Source of the DNA: Hydrogenophaga sp. BPS33
GTDB lineage: Bacteria > Pseudomonadota > Gammaproteobacteria > Burkholderiales > Burkholderiaceae_C
DNA: 64,000 nucleotides
Reading direction: 5' to 3'
Assembly (NCBI RefSeq): GCF_009859475.1
Contig: NZ_CP044549.1
Span: forward strand, 1,550,001 to 1,614,000
Shown: one piece after another, positions 42,184-49,479 of the stretch
Position numbering within the stretch: the stretch's first letter is position 1
Layout: each line of letters opens with the position of its first letter
The notes under the pieces: generated by a model
Told to the model about the DNA's origin: nothing
The model's database searches: none
The model's input: only the letters and a program-made list of their open reading frames with translations
Translations under genes and position numbers: made by a program

Positions 42184-43527
42184 TTACCCCAGCTCGCTCT
42201 GAGCAACTTTCGCCGCGCTGACGCGGATGGCTTCCTTCAGTTTCTGTTGGTACGTATCGGTCCAGTGCTTGTAGTCCGGCACCACCATTTCGCCGCTTCT
42301 GGCGTCGCTGTAGACGAATGGATCCTGAACGCCCGGCGGCTTGGTGCCAGTCGCTGCGAGATCCCGCGCAGCGCGCAGCAGCCGACGCCGGGTCCGCACG
42401 ATCATCAGGTCGCTGTGCACCAGGTGCTCTCGCGTACGGTCGGCAATGTCACCCATCGATTCGGTCACGGCCACATCCTGTGTAACGATGTCCTTCATAC
42501 CGCACCAAATCTCATTCGTTCGCTGCGCCTCGCGATCGATCATGTAGTCGTTCTCCTTGTTCTGAACCGCTCGGAAGCGTCCCAGCCAGTCGCTCGTGTT
42601 GGGCAGCAGTTCGTGTGGCGCAACGCCTGGAAGCGGCGAGCCGTTCTTCATCGGGATCAGGCCGACGCGCTTCTTCCACGCCACGGTGATGAGCATCATG
42701 TGCGTGTCGTCCATGGGGACCCAAGCACGCAGGAAGATGTTGGACTCGAACGGCCCTTGGGGCGCCTGCGTCCAGCACGGGAACAGGAAGTTTGCATACC
42801 GCAGATGGGTTTTCCCGTCGTCCGCTGTACGCACGGAGCAGTACGTTGTCCCCCATGGCGCGTCGTCGACCTCCAGGTGAACTGTGCGGTCTCGCACCAC
42901 ATGGCGCATCGGATCGTTTTCGTGAAGGTCTTCCTCATTGACGTTGCCCACGTGAAGAAAGGCCAGATGCGATGTGTCGATATCGCCTTCCAGGGCCTGC
43001 AGCCAGTTGCAGTCGCGCTGGGCAAATTCGATGCTGAGCTCGCCCTCATCAATGTTCATGATCTCGAATTTCGGCGTCGGCGGCGCGACCTCCGCGCTCC
43101 CCATGTACACCCAGACCAAGCCATTGGCTTCGTGGACCTGGTAGGCCACGGTGTGAACCTTCTCCTTGACATGCTCCTGTTCGGGAATGTTTGGTGCGTC
43201 GATGCACGCACCTTCGACGTTGAACTTCCACCCGTGATAGATGCAGCGAAGGCCGCCCTCTTCATTGCGCGCGAAGAACAGCGACGCGGTCCGATGAGGG
43301 CAACGGTGGTCCATGACACCGACTTCGCCCGACGGGCTTCGGAAAGCCACAAGCTTTTCACCCAGCAAAAGGAGTCGGACGGGGGAGCCGCCACTTTCCA
43401 GCTCTGAACTCTTCATCGCCGGAATCCAGTAGCTGCGCATGAGATCGCCCATCACCGTACCGGGGCCGGTGTGGGTGAGGTCGTGGTTGTCGTTCCGTAG
43501 GCGCTCAAGGGCGGGAGAGGTCGTCAT
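42184..43527 (-). CDS. Rieske non-haem iron aromatic oxygenase, alpha subunit (phthalate 4,5-dioxygenase-like)
   Basis: 447 residues, in the range of the PDO/PobA-type class IA oxygenases. The Rieske cluster is CPHRTASLFFARNEEGGLRCIYHGW (Cys-x-His ... Cys-x2-His; about residues 70-91). The catalytic Fe site lies in LEGDIDTSHLAFLHVGN (Asp/His/His, about 170-190). The HGWKFNVEGACIDAPN stretch is typical of the phthalate/vanillate subgroup. It hydroxylates or O-demethylates an aromatic acid with electrons from the neighbouring reductase. Substrate unknown; the lactonases downstream hint at a ring-derived lactone. Confidence 0.93.
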   Translation of the reverse strand: MTTSPALERLRNDNHDLTHTGPGTVMGDLMRSYWIPAMKSSELESGGSPVRLLLLGEKLVAFRSPSGEVGVMDHRCPHRTASLFFARNEEGGLRCIYHGWKFNVEGACIDAPNIPEQEHVKEKVHTVAYQVHEANGLVWVYMGSAEVAPPTPKFEIMNIDEGELSIEFAQRDCNWLQALEGDIDTSHLAFLHVGNVNEEDLHENDPMRHVVRDRTVHLEVDDAPWGTTYCSVRTADDGKTHLRYANFLFPCWTQAPQGPFESNIFLRAWVPMDDTHMMLITVAWKKRVGLIPMKNGSPLPGVAPHELLPNTSDWLGRFRAVQNKENDYMIDREAQRTNEIWCGMKDIVTQDVAVTESMGDIADRTREHLVHSDLMIVRTRRRLLRAARDLAATGTKPPGVQDPFVYSDARSGEMVVPDYKHWTDTYQQKLKEAIRVSAAKVAQSELG

Positions 43528-43572
43528 GGGTGTACTTCAGTGGTTTGATGAGGTGATTGAGTTGACTCCGGG

Positions 43573-44550
43573 TCAGTCGATCTGGATACCGGTCTGCGAC
43601 TTGATGTTCATCCACTCGTCGCTCGACTTTCGCACGACGGCGGCGAACTGTTCGGGTGTGAGTGGCGGTGCGATCTCAAGCGCGTTCGCGAACATCTGTT
43701 TCTGGAAATCCGCAGATGCGCTGACGGCATTCACCGCAGCGTTCAGCCGGTTGACGATGGCTTTTGGTGTCTGGGCCGGAGCAAACAGTCCGACGTAGCT
43801 CTCGGCCGTGAGGCCCGGCACGCCAAGCTCGCCGAACGTAGGCAAGTTGGGCATGGACTTGGGTCGGCGAGTGCCCGACGCGGCGAGCGCACGGACGCGT
43901 CCATCTTTGCTAAGTTCCTGGGCAAGACCCACTGTGACCATGGCTGCGTCAAGGCGGGCTTCCAGCAGGTCCGCAACGATGGGTGCCTCGCCTTTGTAGG
44001 GAACGTGAGTGATCTTGATGCCAGCCGCCTTGGCGAACATCTCCGCATAGAAGTGGGAGGCCGAGCCATGCCCGGGTGAGCCAAAGGTGAGCGGCTTTGA
44101 CGATGCCCTCGCCTGTGCAATGAATAGCTCCAGGCTCTGTGCCGATTTCGGCGGTACCACCCATGCAACCGACCAATCGTACTTGCGGGCCACCGGGATG
44201 AAATCGGTGAACGCGTTGTATTTCGCGGTGCTCATCACGACTGGGTTGCTGACCAGCACGGAAGAATTTATGAGGAACGTGTAGCCGTCCGCCGGTGACC
44301 GTGCCACGTAGTTCGTGGCGATGAGCGTGTTCGCGCCTGCCCTGTTGTCAACGAGGACAGGCTGCTTGATGATCTGCTCGACATTGCGCGCGAGGAGCCG
44401 GGCCACAACGTCCATCTGCCCCCCTGCAGGGTAGGGCACTACGAAGGTGACCGGCCGCGCCGGCCACGATAGTGCCTGCGCTAAACTGGGTTGACTCACC
44501 GCTGCTGCCGCAGCCGCAATCATGGCTTTGCGCCGGTTGATTTTCATCAT
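43573..44550 (-). CDS. Bug-family periplasmic binding protein, first gene of the operon
   Basis: 325 residues from ATG 44550; ATG 44568 and 44547 are also possible. Twin-Arg-like signal peptide (NRRKAMIAAAAAAVSQPSLAQA). Bug marks: WPARPVTFVVPYPAGGQMDVVARLLARNVEQIIKQPVLVDNRAGANTLIATNYVARSPADGYTFLI, VPYKGEAPIVADLLEARLD. Probably binds the aromatic or carboxylic acid handled by the oxygenase. It lies directly behind the palindromic operator region. Confidence 0.93.
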   Translation of the reverse strand: MMKINRRKAMIAAAAAAVSQPSLAQALSWPARPVTFVVPYPAGGQMDVVARLLARNVEQIIKQPVLVDNRAGANTLIATNYVARSPADGYTFLINSSVLVSNPVVMSTAKYNAFTDFIPVARKYDWSVAWVVPPKSAQSLELFIAQARASSKPLTFGSPGHGSASHFYAEMFAKAAGIKITHVPYKGEAPIVADLLEARLDAAMVTVGLAQELSKDGRVRALAASGTRRPKSMPNLPTFGELGVPGLTAESYVGLFAPAQTPKAIVNRLNAAVNAVSASADFQKQMFANALEIAPPLTPEQFAAVVRKSSDEWMNIKSQTGIQID

Positions 44551-44591
44551 GATCTGGCTTTCTTTCATCGTGACGGTTGATGGTCCTTTTC

Positions 44592-44668
44592 GGTTGCTAT
44601 AGCAACCATTGGACGCTTTTTCGTTCATCAGTAGGGCATTGTCTTGTCCATCGGTTGCTATAGCAACT
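44592..44668. promoter_or_regulatory. Two 16-bp palindromes upstream of the oxygenase operon
   Basis: GGTTGCTATAGCAACC at 44592-44607 is a perfect palindrome, and GGTTGCTATAGCAACT at 44653-44668 is the same except for its last base. Centres are 61 bases apart (about six turns). They sit 25-100 bases before the first start codon of the leftward operon. A MarR dimer, encoded in the same operon, would be expected to bind such a site. Confidence 0.7.
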
Positions 44669-44703
44669 ATTCGGATTGTATTTGACTTGCATCGAGCGGG
44701 CAC

Positions 44704-44721
44704 TCTAGGGATTACCCTAGA
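44704..44721. repeat. Inverted repeat TCTAGGG-ATTA-CCCTAGA
   Basis: Seven-base arms with a 4-base loop, located at the point where the oxygenase-operon promoter region passes into the NUDIX remnant. It could be a weak terminator or the scar of a rearrangement. Confidence 0.4.
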
Positions 44722-44732
44722 TAAGGTCGCGA

Positions 44733-44960
44733 CTCACTCAGGCCACGGCGCTGATTGAGGCCTACGATGTTCGCCTCGTTCGCCGCTTGGTGGATGTCCC
44801 GCGTACGCAGACCTACACGCGCTACTACCTGGCCGAGCGCGTGGGCGGCACGCCCAGCGCCATGGGCTGGGAGAGCCAGTGCGTGATGCTGGTGCCTCAG
44901 GACAAACTGGCATCCCTGAACCTCAGAGAGCCGGACCGCGTGGTGGTCTCGGCGCTGTGA
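44733..44960 (+). pseudogene. 3' remnant of a NUDIX gene, paralogue of the gene at 34650
   Basis: 76 codons with no start: LTQATALIEAYDVRLVRRLVDVPRTQTYTRYYLAERVGGTPSAMGWESQCVMLVPQDKLASLNL, ending VVSAL and stop at 44958. It matches the C-terminal third of the intact NUDIX protein (LQATAVTEAFEECGLRVRLLRHLVDVKRSTTYTRYYLAERVGGTP-AMGWESQCV). The Glu-rich NUDIX core is lost (ALIEAYDVRL). A deletion has removed the 5' part and its replacement is the oxygenase-operon promoter region. Confidence 0.8.
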
Positions 44961-44993
44961 GGGTCGGGGTAGGAGAAACGAATTCCGGCAGTC

Positions 44994-45176
44994 TCAAGCG
45001 GGTGGCACGGTGCCCTGTGTCTTCAGCAGGGCTTGGAGCAGCTTGACGCCAAGGCTCTGGTTCTTCGGGGACAGGGCCCAGAAGTACTTCAGCAGCAGCG
45101 TCGCCTCGCGACCCAGGCCTTCGGGGATGGCAGGGTGCGGCTTTTTGCCTTCCGGTGGAGGTTTGCGCTCGGTCAT
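44994..45176 (-). CDS. Small conserved protein of the LLKYFxALSPKNQ family (second copy)
   Basis: 60 residues from ATG 45176: TERKPPPEGKKPHPAIPEGLGREATLLLKYFWALSPKNQSLGVKLLQALLKTQG and a short tail. About 70% identical over the last 35 residues to the gene at 33606-33884. It lies between the NUDIX remnant and the helicase fragment. Likely expressed only if a promoter survives; the upstream sequence is inside the helicase fragment. Confidence 0.6.
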   Translation of the reverse strand: MTERKPPPEGKKPHPAIPEGLGREATLLLKYFWALSPKNQSLGVKLLQALLKTQGTVPPA

Positions 45177-45240
45177 GGCCGCTGCTCCAGGCGTTGAGTG
45201 GGCAGGGCGTGAAGCGCCTTGAATTCGCTGGCACGTATTG

Positions 45241-46110
45241 CCGATCAGTGTTGTAGCGGCCGAGCACGTACAGGGACACCTTGCCGTTGCGTCCGGGTGG
45301 GATGGTGCCCTCGCGAACCCCATCGGCGAGGTTCATCACGAACCTGTCGATCGCATCGGCCAGTTGGTCCTTGCTGTCCACCTGGAACGCCTGGAGCACA
45401 GGGCCTTGGGCCGGGGTGACCGAATGCACGCGCTTGACTATTTGAGCGGGGTTTTTCGACACAAATGCACTGGACACGTCGCACAACGCCTGCGGGCAGC
45501 GGAAGGTTTGTTCCAGCTTGAGCACCTGGCCGTGGCCAAACCATTCCCGGAAGCCCGTCATCACCGCCACGTCCGCGCCAGCGAACCGGTTGATCGATTG
45601 CCAGTCGTCGCCCACAGCGAAGAAGAACCGGCCAGGAGGCTGAACCAAAGCGCGGCACAAGCGAGCCCTGGCGCGAGAGGCGTCCTGGAACTCATCGGCC
45701 ATCACCAGATCGTATGGCGACTCCACCCGGCCGCTCTCCAGGTGTCCGGCGGCCAGGTTGAGCATGTCCTCAAAGTCGATCCCACCCTCGGCAGCCAGTG
45801 CTTGGTCCCAGGCGGCCAAGATTGGGGCGGTGATGTCCAGGAACATCTGGTGGCGGTGCTTGAAGGTGTCCTGGGGCATCGCGTCCAACCGCTGCTGCAG
45901 GGCGGGAACGCTCAAGCCGTTGCTCTTGCTGTGGCTCATGAAGGTGCGGATCAACCCTATCAACTCGATTGCTTCCATGGGTTTTTGCACACCTTCGGGA
46001 ATCTCACGGTCTGGGTTGGGATCGAGCACAACACCGTGAGCGGTTAACTCGCGCTCCAGTCGCTCGAAGCCGTCGCCTTGGCGCAGGCCAGGGGAGGTGG
46101 TTTCGAACAT
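45241..46110 (-). pseudogene. UvrD/Rep-type (HelD-like) helicase, internal fragment
   Basis: The leftward frame encodes helicase motifs in order: LAAEGGIDFEDMLNLAAGHL, motif II MADEFQDASRARARLCRAL, motif III AVGDDWQSINRFAGAD and LEQTFRCPQALCDVSSAFV. The spelling GDDWQSINRFAGAD is typical of DNA helicase IV. Walker A and the whole N-terminus are missing, replaced at 46110 by the IS1-type transposase fragment; homology ends near 45241 (GRYNTDRQ), where a different frame takes over. About 290 residues of an 800+ residue protein remain. Confidence 0.85.
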
Positions 46111-46111
46111 T

Positions 46112-46451
46112 CGCGGCTACGAACGCCCACCAACCAGCAGGGCATGAGTTTGGTATCTGGGTCAATGGCGGTGAACGTGTAGCAATCGCCGAAGCCTTCC
46201 GGGTGTTCGTCCTTCACGTTCTTTTCCTTCGCACCGACGAAGGACCAGATTTCATCGCACTCCACGCGCTTGCAAGACAGATTGACCATCACGCGGTCTT
46301 GGTAGGCCGCACAGGCTTGGCCAACATCCGCCAGTAGCTTCAGCACCGTGTTCTTGCTCTTGCCCGTGACTCGCGCCGCAGCATTGATGCCCATGCCTTC
46401 GGAGAGGATGTTCAGGATGGCTACGCGGTCTTGGGTGGAGAGCTTGTTCAT
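46112..46451 (-). pseudogene. IS1-type transposase, 5' fragment
   Basis: About 113 codons from ATG 46451: NKLSTQDRVAILNILSEGMGINAAARVTGKSKNTVLKLLADVGQACAAYQDRVMVNLSCKRVECDEIWSFVGAKEKNV, the HTH and start of the DDE domain of IS1-family InsAB-like transposases; the first Asp is in ECDEIWSFVGAK. After WLVGVRSR (46113) the sequence passes into the helicase fragment in another frame, so the remaining catalytic residues are lost. The insertion, or a later deletion, probably cut the helicase. Confidence 0.8.
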
Positions 46452-46498
46452 GGGCTGCTTTCTTATAGTTCAGTTTGAATTGAACTTTGTAACATAAC

Positions 46499-46563
46499 AA
46501 ATGCAAGCATTTTTAGAAAAAATTTATCTTGCATTTTGACCTGATGCTGGGTCAAAATGCAAG
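46499..46563. repeat. Strong inverted repeats upstream of the P63C gene
   Basis: CTTGCATTTTGACC (46528-46541) and its perfect complement GGTCAAAATGCAAG (46550-46563) form a 14-bp stem with loop TGATGCTG. Next to it AAATGC-AA-GCATTT (46499-46512) is a second palindrome, and TTGCAT recurs right at the start codon (46594-46599). The cluster lies 35-100 bases before ATG 46598 and looks like an operator region, or an RNA hairpin controlling translation. Confidence 0.6.
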
Positions 46564-46597
46564 TTCATAAACTACCTGATAAACCAAAGGTGCTTGC

Positions 46598-47656
46598 ATG
46601 ACTAACGAATCCGAAGAACCAACTGGCAAGGCTAAAGGTGGTCACGCCAGAGCGGCAAAGCTCACCAAAGAGCAGCGAAGTGAGATTGCCCGCAAAGGGG
46701 CCATGGCGCGCAAAGCAAAGGTCCTTGATGCCGATGGACCCGGGCAAGACAACATCGCTCACGAAGGCACGCTGAAGCTGGGCGATTTCACCGTTCCCTG
46801 TTTCGTCACGGGGAGTGGCGAAAGACTTATCGCCAGCAGGAAGATGCAGGAGATTTTGAAAGTCGTGGAGGATGATCCCGACGATCAGCCTGGGGTGCAA
46901 AGGCCAGGGACCCGATTCCGCCGTTTTTTGACGAGAAAGTTCTTTAACTCGTTGATTTCACAGGAGGAATTGCAGGACCTCTTTACGCCAGTGCGCCGTC
47001 TTTACAAGGGCCGCGTGATCGTCGGATTCAAAGCGGATTCACTCACCAAGTTCTGCAAACTGATGATGCAGGCGAAGGACAAGGATCTGCTGACTACCGA
47101 GCGCCAGTCAATCGTCGCCATGCAAGCGAGGGTCCTGTACGACTCCTTTGCAAAGATCGGCCTTGTCGCGCTCATTGACGAGGCCACTGGCTACCAGCAA
47201 ATCCGGGACCCGAGCGCACTGCGAATGCTCGTCCAGCAGTACATCGCGGCAGAAAAGCGCGAATGGGACAAGCAGTTCCCAGACTCGTTCTATGACGGGC
47301 TGAATCGCATCTACAACAGCAAGAAGATGACGACGACGGCAAAGGGCGCGGTGATTCAGAACAGGCCGCAGCACTTCGCAAATTTCACCAGAACCTACGT
47401 GTATGAGCCGCTTGAGAACGGTGCGGTACTGGAAGAACTGGATCGCATCAATCCGAAAATGAACGCGAAAGGCACGCGCCGCGACCGGTTTCACCAGCAC
47501 TTGTCTCAGGGCTATGGCATCGAGAAGCTAAAGCGGCAGGTCCTTGCTGTTGAAACCATCATCGACGTTTCCGATAACGTCGGCCAGTTCAAACGCCTTT
47601 ACAGCAAGAAATTCGGCACCCCGAAGGGCGGGCAGTTGGATCTGCTTGAAGATTAA
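46598..47656 (+). CDS. P63C domain-containing protein
   Basis: 352 residues. The N-terminus (TGKAKGGHARAAKLTKEQRSEIARKGAMARKAK) is the basic helical motif often fused in front of this family. The central part has FRRFLTRKFFNSLISQEELQDLFTPVRRLYKGRVIVGFKADSLTKFCKLM, and the P63C domain covers about residues 190-330: LVALIDEATGYQQIRDPSALRMLVQQYIAAEKREWDKQFPDSFYDGLNRIY ... FANFTRTYVYEPLENGAVLEELDRINPKMN. P63C proteins are of unknown function and are common in phages and mobile islands. The gene stands alone with a striking upstream repeat set. Confidence 0.85.
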   Translation: MTNESEEPTGKAKGGHARAAKLTKEQRSEIARKGAMARKAKVLDADGPGQDNIAHEGTLKLGDFTVPCFVTGSGERLIASRKMQEILKVVEDDPDDQPGVQRPGTRFRRFLTRKFFNSLISQEELQDLFTPVRRLYKGRVIVGFKADSLTKFCKLMMQAKDKDLLTTERQSIVAMQARVLYDSFAKIGLVALIDEATGYQQIRDPSALRMLVQQYIAAEKREWDKQFPDSFYDGLNRIYNSKKMTTTAKGAVIQNRPQHFANFTRTYVYEPLENGAVLEELDRINPKMNAKGTRRDRFHQHLSQGYGIEKLKRQVLAVETIIDVSDNVGQFKRLYSKKFGTPKGGQLDLLED

Positions 47657-47799
47657 GCCGCCTTCTTAGCTTTCTTGGCCGCGCCCTTGTTCACCTTGGG
47701 CGCGGTTTCTTTTTGGGGCTTCGGCTGCTGCTTCGGCACTTCGCCCGTCGCCTTGCGCACCACGTCAAACGCGATCTGTGAAAAGTCTTTCTTGGGTAT
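47654..47799 (-). pseudogene. Small Lys-rich protein lacking a start codon
   Basis: The leftward frame reads IPKKDFSQIAFDVVRKATGEVPKQQPKPQKETAPKVNKGAAKKAKKAA and ends at a TAA whose bases are shared with the P63C stop. The KKDFSQIAFDVVRKATGE start is familiar from short proteins in other proteobacteria, where it follows an initiator Met; here that codon is ATA (47797-47799), with an in-frame stop just upstream. Either the gene is dead or it uses a rare ATA start. Confidence 0.5.
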
Positions 47800-48073
47800 A
47801 TGGGAAGGCTAGCACGCGGTGCAGTTCGGGGCTAGAGCTTGGTTACTTCTGTGCATTTAAAGTGAACCACTACCCGATATCGCGCCTGCCGAGTTCTTCG
47901 TGCACCGCCATACTTTTTTCTTGAGGTCGAAAAGCTGCGCGTACCGGCGAAGTCTGAGCCTATTAGAGACACTGAGAGAGGAAACCGCCAAAAGCCAGAG
48001 AAAATTCGCCTGAGAATCTCAGCAGAGAGATCGCGACCGGCCGGGAGCCCGCATGGAACGGGGCTTTGCGGAC
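47800..48073. other. Unassigned stretch
   Basis: About 270 bases with no recognisable gene. It may carry the remains of promoters for the genes on either side. Confidence 0.3.
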
Positions 48074-48101
48074 GAAAAAAAGCCTCAGTGAAACTGAGGC
48101 T
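48074..48101 (-). terminator. Rho-independent terminator for a leftward transcript
   Basis: On the minus strand AGCCTCAGT-TTC-ACTGAGGCT (9-bp stem, 3-base loop; 48081-48101) is followed by a run of Ts (48074-48080 on the plus strand are As). Geometry and the U-run are those of an intrinsic terminator. Upstream of it on the leftward strand there is no recognised gene before the tandem-repeat region, so the gene it served may be lost or unrecognised. Confidence 0.75.
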
Positions 48102-48435
48102 CCAGACTTGCTGGCGGTGGAGGCAGGCTTGAGCGAACCTGTCTCACCGGGTTCTGGAGATATCGGAACTCCAAAAATTGCGAAAAACGAAAAAATGAGC
48201 GTGAACTCGCGCTTTTCGGGCTACCTCTCAAAAGGGCGCGCGCGCACACGAATACCAGTTGCGTGGAGATGCAACATTTCTGCGGTATGAAAGTGTCCCT
48301 GCTGTGAGACTGGATACTCGTAGTGGTTAATGCTCCTTCGCCGAAGAGGTTGACGCGTCGCCACGCCGGGCCACTGCGGTTTGTGGGCGGGCTCTCAAGT
48401 TGGCTTTCTGCAAGGGCTAGATGTGTGCCAATCAG

Positions 48436-48463
48436 CCCTGCGGTTCCGCGAGGAACCGCAGGG
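48436..48463. repeat. Hairpin CCCTGCGGTTCC-GCGA-GGAACCGCAGGG at the head of the tandem array
   Basis: A perfect 12-bp stem (48436-48447 with 48452-48463) and a 4-base loop GCGA. The right arm is identical to the unit of the tandem array that follows, so the array seems to have grown by repeated duplication of that arm. The left arm could pair with any of the units. Confidence 0.85.
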
Positions 48464-48843
48464 GGAACCGCAGGGGGAACCGCAGGGGGAACCGCAGGGG
48501 GAACCGCAGGGGGAACCGCAGGGGGAACCGCAGGGGGAACCGCAGGGGGAACCGCAGGGGGAACCGCAGGGGGAACCGCAGGGGGAACCGCAGGGGGAAC
48601 CGCAGGGGGAACCGCAGGGGGAACCGCAGGGGGAACCGCAGGGGGAACCGCAGGGGGAACCGCAGGGGGAACCGCAGGGGGAACCGCAGGGGGAACCGCA
48701 GGGGGAACCGCAGGGGGAACCGCAGGGGGAACCGCAGGGGGAACCGCAGGGGGAATCGCAGGGGGAACCGCAGGGGGAACCGCAGGGGGAACCGCAGGGG
48801 GAACCGCAGGGGGAACCGCAGGGGGAACCGCAGGGGGAACCGC
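48452..48843. repeat. 12-bp tandem repeat array (about 32.7 copies of GGAACCGCAGGG)
   Basis: 32 complete head-to-tail units from 48452 to 48835 plus a partial unit to 48843. All are identical except unit 26 (48752-48763), which reads GGAATCGCAGGG. Because 12 is a multiple of 3, all six frames stay open: rightward as GEPQ, GTAG or GNRR repeats, leftward as PPAV repeats. The leftward PPAV frame would continue into sequence ending at the terminator near 48085. None is supported as a gene: there is no domain on either side and the codon pattern outside the array is poor. Near-identity suggests recent expansion or ongoing homogenisation. Confidence 0.95.
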
Positions 48844-49029
48844 CTTTTTCCGGATCTCGGGCATTCAGTCGAGCCTGTGAGGAGGTGTCAGCGGCACTCG
48901 AAGACTCGTGAAAGTGTCGTCAGCGTCTTCGCAATCGAAGTTTGGTCAGCCCGGCCCGGCAAGCCGGCGTTGATTCATCTGCCGAGCAAATTCTGCGCGG
49001 CACTGGAAGGAGGGCAGTAGACGTCCGAA
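48844..49029. other. Unassigned stretch right of the tandem array
   Basis: About 185 bases, starting with CTTTTTCC after the last partial repeat. No gene recognised. Confidence 0.3.
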
Positions 49030-49479
49030 CTACTCTGGCTTCAGATCGGTCAACGCCTTGCCGCTCCCATCCATCGCCATCGGAACGGAGTTGTGGATGT
49101 GGGTGATTCGCCAACCCGTGTTTTTGCGCGCCATGACGACCGTGGCCCGATACCACATGTCGACGTCACCATCGGTGTTGCTGCCGTGCAGCCGTTGAAG
49201 TCCATGCAGAACAGCCAAATCTCCAGACACGGTCACCGTGGTATCGCCCACATCGGTTTGGATGGGCCCTGTCCACGTCTTGAACCATTCCTCCAGGCCC
49301 TTGGGGTCCTTCAAAGCATCGAAGCGGTTCTCGAGCGGCGGTGCGAAATCGAACGTGACCGCCTCACCGTCAAAGCAGTGGATGGCCGCCGTAGCATCCT
49401 TGCTTCTAATCGCGTTGACATACGCGGCAAAGCTTGCAAGCACCGCATCGCGGTCGTTGGATTGATCGGACTTCGGCAT
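49030..49479 (-). CDS. SnoaL-like/ketosteroid-isomerase-like (NTF2 fold) protein
   Basis: 149 residues from ATG 49479 (AGGAAGG upstream). NTF2-like pattern: DAVLASFAAYVNAIRSKDATAAIHCFDGEAVTFDFAPPLENRFDALKDPKGLEEWFKTW (helix cone), then the beta sheet VTVSGDLAVLHGLQRLHGSNTDGDVDMWYRATVVMARKNTGWRITHIHNSVPM. The sequence WRITHIHxSxP is a hallmark of SnoaL_3/DUF4440-like proteins. Stand-alone gene; could be an isomerase, a cyclase or a stress-related small-molecule binder. Confidence 0.88.
   Translation of the reverse strand: MPKSDQSNDRDAVLASFAAYVNAIRSKDATAAIHCFDGEAVTFDFAPPLENRFDALKDPKGLEEWFKTWTGPIQTDVGDTTVTVSGDLAVLHGLQRLHGSNTDGDVDMWYRATVVMARKNTGWRITHIHNSVPMAMDGSGKALTDLKPE

Noticed and set aside
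42247..43407. Rightward 386-codon frame opposite the Rieske oxygenase
   Set aside because: The Rieske and iron-site motifs are on the leftward strand; the opposite frame is a shadow.
44704..44721. Terminator for the oxygenase operon or NUDIX remnant
   Set aside because: Stem of only 7 bp and no T run; listed only as an inverted repeat.
46452..46527. Left terminal repeat of an IS1-like element
   Set aside because: There is a short palindrome (GTTCA ... TGAAC) upstream of the transposase start, but no matching opposite end is present, so I could not define a terminus.
48436..48843. CRISPR array
   Set aside because: The units are directly adjacent with no unique spacers, 12 bases long, and no cas genes are near.
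48085..48864. Long leftward frame of PPAV repeats, and rightward GEPQ, GTAG and GNRR frames, as repeat proteins
   Set aside because: All are a by-product of a 12-bp tandem repeat that keeps every frame open; the flanking parts have no domain or good codon pattern. Kept as a repeat array, with the transcript question noted.
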